DNA from: ZC4RG30 sp040508085
Lineage (GTDB): Bacteria > Pseudomonadota > Gammaproteobacteria > Steroidobacterales > Steroidobacteraceae
NCBI GenBank assembly: GCA_040508085.1
Contig: JBEVNO010000079.1
Span: 1-15,808, forward strand
Length of the DNA stretch: 15,808 bases
Reading direction: 5' to 3'
Shown: in pieces, positions 6,062 through 12,534 of the stretch
How the letters are laid out: each line of letters opens with the position of its first letter
Numbering within the stretch: the stretch's first letter is position 1
Program-made: the position numbers and the translations under genes
The notes under the pieces: model-generated
What the model saw: only the letters and a program-made list of their open reading frames with translations
The model's database searches: none
What the model was told of the DNA's origin: nothing

Positions 6062-7381
6062 ATGCCGCAACCTACCCGCGCCACGCTCCCGCTGCGACTG
6101 GCCTTCATCGACCCCGGCCTGCGCAAGGCGCCGTTTTTTCTGGAGCTGCGCAAGGTGCTGGCACCGGTGCACTGCCTGTACTGGTCGCAGCGCTCGGTAG
6201 TCCGAAGCTATATGCGCAGCGCAGGAGTGGCAATGCACCCTCCCAGACCGCATGCGGTCGGCAGCGATGAGCAGATCACGGATGCGGAACTGCGCCGCGC
6301 CATCGGCGACAAGGAGCTCACCTTGCGGCCGGCGAAAGCATGGAAGAAAGCACGCGCACTATTGTCGCAGCTGGCGGATTTCCTGGATGGCGCGCGGGTT
6401 GACGCCATCCTGGTCTGGAACGGATCGAACCTGCGCAGCGCGCTGGCCATTCATCTGGCACGGCAGCGGGGGCTGACGGTCATCTATGCCGAACACGGCT
6501 ATCTGCCCGGCACCACGCAACTGGATCGTGATGGGGTGAATTTCAATGCCTCCATCAGCCGGCTGGTGCGCGCGGGTGAGGCGCAGTTGCCACCCGACCC
6601 CGTCATCGACGCCGCGCTGGATGCGGCCATCGACAGTTACAAGACCGGGCAGTCGCGGCGCGACGTAGTGCGACACCCGGCTGCAGAGCTGCGTCGCAAC
6701 GTGCGCGCCCGCATTGCGAGCCGCGTCGGACTGTGGATGGAGCGCAGCCTGCTGCCACAGGCGAACCGCATCAGCGTGCCGGTGGCGCGCGGCGCGGCAT
6801 TGCCGGCCCGCTATGTGCTGCTGCCCTTCCAGGTGCGCTCGGATTCGCAGCTGCTGCTGCACTCGCCCCTGTATGGGAATGACATGGAGGCCGTAGTGCA
6901 AGATCTGGATGCGGCGCTGGCGCGCATCGATCCGTCCCTGCGCCTGGTCGCCAAGTTCCACCCGTATGAACTGCCGCAGGTGCAATTCGGCTACCGCGGG
7001 TTGCCGCGGCGTTTCCCGCGCGTGCACTTCGTCGATGCACCCATGCGCCAGCTGCTGGCCGGTGCTGCGGCGGTAGTCACCATCAACTCCACCGCCGGCT
7101 TTGAAGCCCTGCTCTATGACAAGCCGGTGCTCGCACTCGGACGCAATTTCTACACCACTCCGGCATTGGTCGACTGCCTGGAGCACCGCCAGGACCTCGA
7201 AACCGCCCTGCGCGCCACCCTGGCTGGCAAGCCGGATCACGAGCGCCGCCGCGCCTTCCTGCGCTACACCCAGGCCCGCTTCCTCGCCAGTGGCCATTAC
7301 CAGGACTTCTCCCCGCGCAGCCTGCACGCATTCGCCTCCCGGACGGCGGAACTGCTCGCCAGCGGCGCAGCGCAGGCGTAG
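6062..7381 (+). CDS. KpsS/KpsC-like capsule polysaccharide glycosyltransferase
   Basis: The 439-residue protein matches the capsule synthesis (PF05159, Capsule_synth) family. Visible blocks are LRLAFIDPGLRKAPFFLELR (11-30), AEHGYLPGTTQLDRDGVN (143-160), LPFQVRSDSQLLLHSP (254-269), KFHP (298-301) and INSTAGFEALLYDKPVLALG (341-360). KpsS and KpsC are Kdo transferases that build the poly-Kdo linker on lyso-phosphatidylglycerol for group 2 capsules; KpsS is a single-domain protein of about this size. No kpsC, kpsM/T or kpsD is nearby, so it may act on another cell-surface glycolipid. The start could also be GTG 6056, inside the palindrome; ATG 6062 is preferred. Its stop lies three bases from the stop of the convergent kinase gene. 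The family is confident; the exact reaction is not. Confidence 0.78.
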   Translation: MPQPTRATLPLRLAFIDPGLRKAPFFLELRKVLAPVHCLYWSQRSVVRSYMRSAGVAMHPPRPHAVGSDEQITDAELRRAIGDKELTLRPAKAWKKARALLSQLADFLDGARVDAILVWNGSNLRSALAIHLARQRGLTVIYAEHGYLPGTTQLDRDGVNFNASISRLVRAGEAQLPPDPVIDAALDAAIDSYKTGQSRRDVVRHPAAELRRNVRARIASRVGLWMERSLLPQANRISVPVARGAALPARYVLLPFQVRSDSQLLLHSPLYGNDMEAVVQDLDAALARIDPSLRLVAKFHPYELPQVQFGYRGLPRRFPRVHFVDAPMRQLLAGAAAVVTINSTAGFEALLYDKPVLALGRNFYTTPALVDCLEHRQDLETALRATLAGKPDHERRRAFLRYTQARFLASGHYQDFSPRSLHAFASRTAELLASGAAQA

Positions 7382-7384
7382 CTC

Positions 7385-8644
7385 TCATCCCGGGACCACT
7401 ACCCCCGGCAGGTGAATGCTGAACCTGCTGCCGTGATCAACGCCATCGCTGGCGGCAACCACAGTGCCTCCGTGCAACCGCACCAGTCTTTCCACCACCG
7501 CGAGGCCAACGCCGAGCCCCTCCCGGCCACTCAGCGACCTGCCCTGCACCTGCACGAACATGCCGAAGATGCTGGGCAGCACCTCGGGCGCGATGCCGAT
7601 GCCATTGTCCTGGACATCGATGGTCAGGTCGGTGCGCGTGCACGTGGCGCGAACGGCGATGCGACCGCCTTCCGGCGTGTATTTGGCCGCATTGACCAGC
7701 AGATTGCTCAACACCTGCACCATGCGCACCATGTCCAGCCGGACGCGGATCGTGCCGGCAGGCACCTGCACATCCAGTTCGTGGTGGCGCATTTCGATCT
7801 GCGGCAGGCTGGCATCCAGCGCCGAGGTCAGCAGCGCGCCGAGGTCTATCACGCGCACATCTAGATCGATCTTGCCGGCAGCCACCTTCGAGGCTTCGGT
7901 GAGGTCCTCCACCAGCCGGACCATATGCGCAACCTGCCGTTCGAATATGCCGCTGACCTTTTCCACGGTGGCCCAGCTGCCCCTAGCCAGTTTCATCACC
8001 TGCGTCGCGCCCCGCAATGCCGCCAGCGGGTTGCGCAGTTCATGTGCCAGGGTGGCGAGAAAATCGCCGCGATGCTGGTGTTCGATTTCCAGCGCGCCGT
8101 GCAGCTGGCGCAGCTGACGCCCGCGGTCGGCGAGCTCCAGCGCCGCGCGGCGCCCTTCCAGGGCCTTGACGGCGACATGGGCCAGATTCCCCAGAATCTC
8201 CCGCTGCTCGCCGCTGAGCTCGCGGGGCTCGCGGTCAATCACGCACAGCGTTCCCAGCGTGCTGCCGTCGGACAGGACCAGTGGTGCACCGGCATAGAAA
8301 CGTATGTCGGGCGCGCCCTTGACCAGGGGATTGTCGTGAAACCGCGGGTCGAGCAGCGCGTCCCGCACTTCAAAGATTTCCGCGCCGTGGATGGCGTGTG
8401 CGCAGAAGGCCACATCACGGGTGGTCTGTGTGGCTCCGGGCAGGCCGACGCTGGCCTTGAACCACTGCCTGTCGTGGTCGACCAGGCTGATCAGCGAGAT
8501 GGGAGTACCGCAAACCAGCGAGGCGGCCCGCACCAGCGCGTCGAATTCCGCTTCGGGGGCGGTGTCGAGAACCTGCAGCGCATCGAGGCTCGCCAGGCGC
8601 TGGCTCTCATTTGAAGGGACGGCGGCAGAGCCCAAGTTCGGCAC
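7385..8644 (-). CDS. Soluble GAF-domain sensor histidine kinase
   Basis: The 419-residue protein has no membrane segment and should be cytosolic. An N-terminal GAF domain spans about residues 15-165, with the pattern typical of GAF kinases (ISLISLVDHDRQWFKASVGL at 49-68, FYAGAPLVLSDGSTLGTLCV at 116-135). A short coiled linker leads to the HisKA domain with H box LATLAHELRNPLAAL (phospho-acceptor H201). The HATPase domain has an N box with N318, G1 DNGIG (346-350) and G2 GLGVGL (376-381). All catalytic motifs look intact. No response regulator gene is in the window, so it is an orphan kinase here. The open frame continues into the tRNA gene, so GTG 8644 was chosen: GGAG lies nine bases upstream, inside the tRNA terminator hairpin. 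The ligand of the GAF domain is unknown. Confidence 0.9.
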   Translation of the reverse strand: MPNLGSAAVPSNESQRLASLDALQVLDTAPEAEFDALVRAASLVCGTPISLISLVDHDRQWFKASVGLPGATQTTRDVAFCAHAIHGAEIFEVRDALLDPRFHDNPLVKGAPDIRFYAGAPLVLSDGSTLGTLCVIDREPRELSGEQREILGNLAHVAVKALEGRRAALELADRGRQLRQLHGALEIEHQHRGDFLATLAHELRNPLAALRGATQVMKLARGSWATVEKVSGIFERQVAHMVRLVEDLTEASKVAAGKIDLDVRVIDLGALLTSALDASLPQIEMRHHELDVQVPAGTIRVRLDMVRMVQVLSNLLVNAAKYTPEGGRIAVRATCTRTDLTIDVQDNGIGIAPEVLPSIFGMFVQVQGRSLSGREGLGVGLAVVERLVRLHGGTVVAASDGVDHGSRFSIHLPGVVVPG

Positions 8645-8646
8645 CT

Positions 8647-8669
8647 CAAAATGCTCCGTAGCAGAGCAT
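8647..8669 (-). terminator. Intrinsic-terminator-like hairpin after tRNA-Ser, covering the kinase RBS
   Basis: On the minus strand ATGCTCTG and CGGAGCAT pair (8 bp, one T-G wobble) around a CTA loop, and a short TTTT run begins at the end of the stem. It lies 22 bases after the tRNA 3' end. The GGAG in its right arm is the only Shine-Dalgarno candidate for the kinase GTG at 8644. Confidence 0.55.
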
Positions 8670-8691
8670 CCGGATTGACGGGGCCGATCCT

Positions 8692-8781
<90 letters not shown>

Positions 8782-8808
8782 GCATGATCAAGGGCGTCGA
8801 AGGGCGCG

Positions 8809-8815
8809 TATTCTA
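8809..8815. promoter_or_regulatory. Overlapping -10 hexamers of divergent tRNA-Ser and ybeD promoters
   Basis: The plus strand reads TATTCT (8809-8814) and the minus strand reads TAGAAT (8810-8815). On the minus strand a GC-rich stretch (ACGCGCCC) follows the -10, like the discriminator of stringently controlled stable-RNA promoters. On the plus strand the predicted start falls at about 8821-8822, at the ybeD ATG. No good -35 was found on either strand. Confidence 0.4.
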
Positions 8816-8821
8816 GACTAC

Positions 8822-9085
8822 ATGGAACCAGAACGAATCACCTTTCCGGCCCCGGATTACCCCATCAAGGTGGTGGCCCGGACTGGCCAGGACATCCGCG
8901 AGCGCATCGACGCGGTGTTCACTCATTACTTCGGCCAGCTGGCGCCGGGCAGCGTGACCGAGCGTGCCTCCGCGCAGGCGCATTTTGTCGCGCTCACTTA
9001 TGTCGTGCTCGCGCAGAGCGAAGAGCAGCTGAAGGACCTGAACACCGACCTGCAGGGCATTGAATCCGTGCTGTTCGTGTTCTAG
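8822..9085 (+). CDS. ybeD: DUF493 family protein, YbeD-like
   Basis: The 87-residue protein has the same length as E. coli YbeD and the same layout: FPAPDYPIKVVARTG (7-21), a helix with IRERIDAVFTHYF, then AHFVALTYVVLAQSEEQLKD and a terminal LQGIESVLFVF. The family is an ACT-like alpha-beta fold of unknown function, often found beside lipB and lipA. Here it remains next to lipB but on the opposite strand, so it is convergent rather than upstream in the same operon. ATG 8822 has no Shine-Dalgarno, and a -10-like element ends seven bases before it, which suggests a leaderless or very short-leader mRNA. Its TAG overlaps the lipB TAG (shared CTAG). Confidence 0.9.
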   Translation: MEPERITFPAPDYPIKVVARTGQDIRERIDAVFTHYFGQLAPGSVTERASAQAHFVALTYVVLAQSEEQLKDLNTDLQGIESVLFVF

Positions 9086-9699
9086 CCGGCGGCTGCCGGC
9101 AGCGACAGCCCACTGGCCAGCCGCTGCGCGAATTCCTGTCCCACGCCCGCAACCGTAGCGGCGACGCCCAGCGTGGCGAGGCTGACCACATCAAGGCCTG
9201 CCATGCCACAGGGATTGATGCGCGCGAAGGGTTCCAGATCCATGTCCACATTCAATGCCAGGCCGTGGTAACTGGCACCGCGGCGGATGCGCAGCCCCAG
9301 GCTCGCCAGCTTGCGTCCTGCGACGTAGACACCAGGGGCATCGCGCCTGCCCTGGGCAACTATCCCCCGCGCCGCCGCCAGGTCGACCACGCACTGTTCC
9401 AGCAGGGTGACGAGCCCGCGCACGCTGACATCCAGGCGCCGGACATCCAGAAGTGGATATGCCACGAGCTGCCCGGGACCGTGGTACGTCACCTGCCCGC
9501 CGCGATCGGTCTGGACCAGCGGAATGTCACCCGGAGCGAGCACATGGCCCGGATCGGCGGCCATGCCCAGCGTGAACACCGGCGGATGCTCCAGCAGCCA
9601 CAGCTCATCTTCGGTGCCGGCGTCGCGCTGGTCGGTGAACTGCTGCATGGCCCGCCAGGTCGGTTCATAGGGCACCTGACCCAGCCAGCGGATGATCAT
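9082..9699 (-). CDS. lipB: Octanoyl-[ACP]:protein N-octanoyltransferase LipB
   Basis: The 205-residue enzyme moves the octanoyl group from octanoyl-ACP to the lipoyl domains of 2-oxoacid dehydrogenases and GcvH. Family motifs are LLEHPPVFTLG (35-45), RGGQVTYHGPGQLVAYP (66-82), GRKLASLGLRIRRGASYHG (128-146) with catalytic Lys130, and INPCGMAGLDVVS (161-173) with catalytic Cys164. All key residues are present and the length is normal. ATG 9699 overlaps the lipA stop as ATGA. The order lipA-lipB is the reverse of the common lipB-lipA order. The last codon converges on ybeD with a 4-bp overlap, leaving no room for a terminator. Confidence 0.97.
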   Translation of the reverse strand: MIIRWLGQVPYEPTWRAMQQFTDQRDAGTEDELWLLEHPPVFTLGMAADPGHVLAPGDIPLVQTDRGGQVTYHGPGQLVAYPLLDVRRLDVSVRGLVTLLEQCVVDLAAARGIVAQGRRDAPGVYVAGRKLASLGLRIRRGASYHGLALNVDMDLEPFARINPCGMAGLDVVSLATLGVAATVAGVGQEFAQRLASGLSLPAAAG

Positions 9700-10742
9700 G
9701 ATGCGGCGAGCGGCGCGATCTTCAATCCGACATTGTTGCCTGCAAGCGCCTGCTCGGCACGGTAGCTCGAGCGCACCATGGGTCCGGAGACCACTTCGCG
9801 GAATCCCATTGCGAGACCGGTTTCGCGGTAACTGGCGAACTGCGCGGGGGTGACGAAACGCGCCACTGCAAGATGGTTGGGGGTGGGCCGCAGATACTGT
9901 CCCAGGGTCACGATGTCCACTTGTGCGGCACGCAGGTCCGCCAGGGCGGTCTCGATCTCCGCATCGGTTTCCCCGAGACCGAGCATCAGGCTGCTCTTGG
10001 TCAGCACAGCGGGGCGATGGCGCTTGGCATGGGCCAGCACCGCCAGGGTCTGCTCATAGCCGGCGCGCGGATCGCGCACCGGATGGGTGAGGCGCCGCAC
10101 CGTCTCCAGGTTCTGCGCGAACACCTGCAGCCCGGAATCCACCACCGTTTCGACATCACGCAACACGCCCTGGAAATCCGGCGTCAGCGCCTCCACCGCG
10201 GTCTGTGGAGCGCGGGCGCGAATGGCGCGCACGCAGGCGGCAAAATGCGCGGCGCCGCCATCCTGCAGATCATCGCGGTTGACGCTGGTGAGCACGATAT
10301 AGGAGAGCTCCATCAACGCCACGCTCTCGGCAACGTTGGCGGGCTCGTGCTCGTCGAGCCAGCCGCGCGGGTTGCCGGTATCCACGGAGCAGAAGCGGCA
10401 GGCGCGCGTGCACACCGCCCCCATCAGCATGATGGTGGCCGTGCCGGCGTTCCAGCACTCGCCGATGTTGGGGCACTTGGCCTCCTCGCACACCGTGGCC
10501 AGCCGGTGCTCGTGCACATTGCGGCGGGTACGCGCATAGCGTTCGCCGCCGGCATGCTGGACCTTCAGCCAGCGCGGCTTGCCGGTCAACGCGGCGGCGG
10601 GAGGCGCCTCAGCGCGCGGCTTCTGGCCGTCGCGGATGGCGGTGAAACCCTGGGCAGTGGTGTATTTCTCACCACTGCGCGCCGCCGTGCCGAAGGGGGC
10701 GGCCGGCTCGACGACCACCTGGATGCCCTTGAGTTCGCTCAT
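9696..10742 (-). CDS. lipA: Lipoyl synthase LipA, radical SAM
   Basis: The 348-residue enzyme inserts two sulfur atoms into protein-bound octanoyl chains. It carries both iron-sulfur sites: the auxiliary cluster motif CEEAKCPNIGEC (Cys85, Cys90, Cys96) and the radical SAM motif CTRACRFC (Cys111, Cys115, Cys118). The C-terminal RSSYRAE (324-330) supplies the conserved serine ligand of the auxiliary cluster. An N-terminal extension of about 55 residues, rich in Ala and Pro, precedes the PRWLKV core. ATG 10742 overlaps the murU stop as ATGA, and the lipA stop overlaps lipB likewise, so translation of the four-gene run is probably coupled. Confidence 0.97.
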   Translation of the reverse strand: MSELKGIQVVVEPAAPFGTAARSGEKYTTAQGFTAIRDGQKPRAEAPPAAALTGKPRWLKVQHAGGERYARTRRNVHEHRLATVCEEAKCPNIGECWNAGTATIMLMGAVCTRACRFCSVDTGNPRGWLDEHEPANVAESVALMELSYIVLTSVNRDDLQDGGAAHFAACVRAIRARAPQTAVEALTPDFQGVLRDVETVVDSGLQVFAQNLETVRRLTHPVRDPRAGYEQTLAVLAHAKRHRPAVLTKSSLMLGLGETDAEIETALADLRAAQVDIVTLGQYLRPTPNHLAVARFVTPAQFASYRETGLAMGFREVVSGPMVRSSYRAEQALAGNNVGLKIAPLAAS

Positions 10743-11419
10743 GGGGCGGATCCTCGCACGCCCCGAAGTTCAGCGTCGAGTTGCGCCAGCCGCTCGGGCG
10801 TGCCGATGTCCAGCCACAGGCCAGCGTGGCGCTGCGCGCCCAGCCTGCCAGCCGCGCGTGCCTGCAACAGCCATGGCAGCAGCGGAAAACGCCCGCCGCT
10901 GGCGTCCGCAAACAGCTCCGGGCGCAGCACGGCGACCCCCGAGTAGGTCAGCCTTTCGGGGCTGGCCTCCACCACGCGACCGTTTTCCAGGCAGAAGTCG
11001 CCCTTCAGGTTGTGGGGCGGATTGGGCACCAGCGCGAGCTGCGCCAGGTCACCCGGGGCGAGCTGCAGGCTGGTGAAATCCACATCGGTGAAGACATCGC
11101 CGTTGACCAGCAGGAAAGGCCCGGCGCCCAGCAGCGGCAGAGCATTGAAGATGCCACCGCCGGTCTCCAGCGCCGGCCAGGGCTCGCGGCTGTAGCTGAT
11201 CGACGCGCCATACCGGGTGCCGTCACCGAGCGCGCGCTCGATCTGCTCGCCCAGCCACGACAGGTTGATGACCACTTCGGTGAAGCCCGCGGCCACCAGC
11301 CGCTCCAGATGCCACACGATCAGCGGCTTGCCGGCCACCAGCAGCAGGGGTTTGGGGCAGACGTCGGTCAGCGGCCGCATGCGCTCGCCACGGCCGGCCG
11401 CCAGCAGCATCACTTTCAT
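10739..11419 (-). CDS. murU: N-acetylmuramate alpha-1-phosphate uridylyltransferase MurU
   Basis: The 226-residue nucleotidyltransferase has the sugar-nucleotide signature MLLAAGRGERMRPLT (4-18), KPLLLVAGKPLI (23-34) and a metal-binding NGDVFTDVDF (106-115, D108), with the C-terminal WLDIGTPERL typical of this family. MurU makes UDP-MurNAc from MurNAc-1-phosphate and UTP, in the cell wall recycling bypass that avoids MurA and gives intrinsic fosfomycin tolerance in Pseudomonas. By sequence alone it could be another sugar-1-phosphate nucleotidyltransferase; the adjacent amgK and the divergent lptD make MurU the best call. Both ends overlap neighbours by 4 bp. Confidence 0.92.
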   Translation of the reverse strand: MKVMLLAAGRGERMRPLTDVCPKPLLLVAGKPLIVWHLERLVAAGFTEVVINLSWLGEQIERALGDGTRYGASISYSREPWPALETGGGIFNALPLLGAGPFLLVNGDVFTDVDFTSLQLAPGDLAQLALVPNPPHNLKGDFCLENGRVVEASPERLTYSGVAVLRPELFADASGGRFPLLPWLLQARAAGRLGAQRHAGLWLDIGTPERLAQLDAELRGVRGSAP

Positions 11420-12477
11420 CCGCGCGCCCGCGCTGCCGCGTGGGCCAGGGCCCGCTGGTTGGCTGCGCGCAGGCCGGGCACCAGCCGCTCTTCCACGAAC
11501 CGCGAAAAACCGGCCAGCTCCGGCAGCAGTCGCGCCGCCTCGCGAACATAGGCCAGTGTGCGCGGCAGGTCACCCAGATAACCGGTCTTGCCGTCACGCC
11601 AGTACAGCCGCGCGAAGATGCCCAGCACCTTCAGGTGACGCTGCAGACCGATGAGGTCGACCCACCGCAGGAACTCGGCCGGTGATGACCCTGCCAGCTG
11701 CGCGCCCGCCGGCCCAGCTGCCAGCAGCCGCGCGCGGTAGTCCTGCACCCAGCGCTCGAACTGCGCGCGCGGCCAGTCGATATAGCAATCCTTCAGGATG
11801 GAGGCGGGGTCATAGCCCACGGGGCCGCGCAGCGCATCCTGGAAATCGATCACTCCTGGCGGACGCTCGGTGGTGACCATGAGGTTGCGCGAATGGTAGT
11901 CACGATGCACCAGCACCAGGGGCTGGCGCAGTGCCTCGGCGGCAAGCCAGTCGAAGGTGCGGGCGAGCAGATCCCGCTCGCCGGCATCCGGCTCGAAGCC
12001 CAGGTGATGGACGCAATACCAGTCTGGCAGCAGCTGCATCTCGCGCAGCAGCGTGGCGCGGTCGTAGGGTGGCAGCGCGTGCGAGGCCTCGTCACCGGCC
12101 AGCTGCAGCCGCGCCAGCTCATCCAGGGCCAGGCCATACAGGAGTTGCGCGCTGTCACCCTCCCCCAGTGCCGTCAGCATGTGGCGGTTTCCCAGATCCT
12201 CGAGCAGCGCGTAACCCTGTATGGTGTCGGCGGCCAGGATCTGCGGCACGTGCACGCCGCAGCCTTCCAGCAGGGCGGAAACACGCAGGTATGTGGCGAG
12301 GTCTTCCTTGTCCGGGGGTGCGTCCATCGCCACCCACCATTGCCCGTCGTCGCGACGGGCACGGAAATAGCGGCGGAAGCTGGCGTCGGCAGACACCACC
12401 TCGATACTGTCCGGATCGAATCCGCGTTGTGAATGCAGCCAGAGGCGCAGTTGGGCAAGTCGTGGATCGTCGGGCAT
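11416..12477 (-). CDS. amgK: Anomeric MurNAc/GlcNAc kinase AmgK
   Basis: The 353-residue protein has the aminoglycoside phosphotransferase fold. ADASFRRYFR (30-39) lies in the nucleotide-binding lobe, VHRDYHSRNLM (190-200) is the catalytic loop with Asp193 and Asn198, and VIDFQDAL (209-216) carries metal-binding Asp211. AmgK phosphorylates the C1 hydroxyl of MurNAc and GlcNAc, feeding MurU next to it. Its position, divergent from lptD-surA and ahead of murU, is the Pseudomonas arrangement and separates it from true antibiotic-resistance APH enzymes. ATG 12477 has no strong Shine-Dalgarno. The stop overlaps murU as ATGA. It is the first gene of the amgK-murU-lipA-lipB run. Confidence 0.93.
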   Translation of the reverse strand: MPDDPRLAQLRLWLHSQRGFDPDSIEVVSADASFRRYFRARRDDGQWWVAMDAPPDKEDLATYLRVSALLEGCGVHVPQILAADTIQGYALLEDLGNRHMLTALGEGDSAQLLYGLALDELARLQLAGDEASHALPPYDRATLLREMQLLPDWYCVHHLGFEPDAGERDLLARTFDWLAAEALRQPLVLVHRDYHSRNLMVTTERPPGVIDFQDALRGPVGYDPASILKDCYIDWPRAQFERWVQDYRARLLAAGPAGAQLAGSSPAEFLRWVDLIGLQRHLKVLGIFARLYWRDGKTGYLGDLPRTLAYVREAARLLPELAGFSRFVEERLVPGLRAANQRALAHAAARARG

Positions 12478-12516
12478 TACGAGGGCTTAAGACGTAACGG
12501 GCAGAGGGTGCGCACC

Positions 12517-12524
12517 ATTATAAT
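12517..12524. promoter_or_regulatory. Palindromic ATTATAAT: bidirectional -10 between amgK and lptD
   Basis: The 8-mer is its own reverse complement, so a perfect TATAAT reads rightward (12519-12524, toward lptD) and leftward (12517-12522, toward amgK) in a 57-bp gap. Rightward, transcription would begin near 12531, only a few bases before ATG 12535; leftward, near 12510, giving a 33-nt leader. No convincing -35 lies at 16-18 bp in either direction, so an activator or alternative sigma factor may be involved. Confidence 0.5.
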
Positions 12525-12534
12525 CGGCGGCTTC

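Noticed and set aside
6359..7327. A 322-codon minus-strand open frame opposite the kpsS-like gene
   Set aside because: It has mirror-frame composition, no motif, and lies within a recognised family gene.
11416..12477. amgK as an aminoglycoside resistance gene
   Set aside because: The APH fold is present, but adjacency to murU and the divergent lptD-surA identify the MurNAc/GlcNAc kinase branch.
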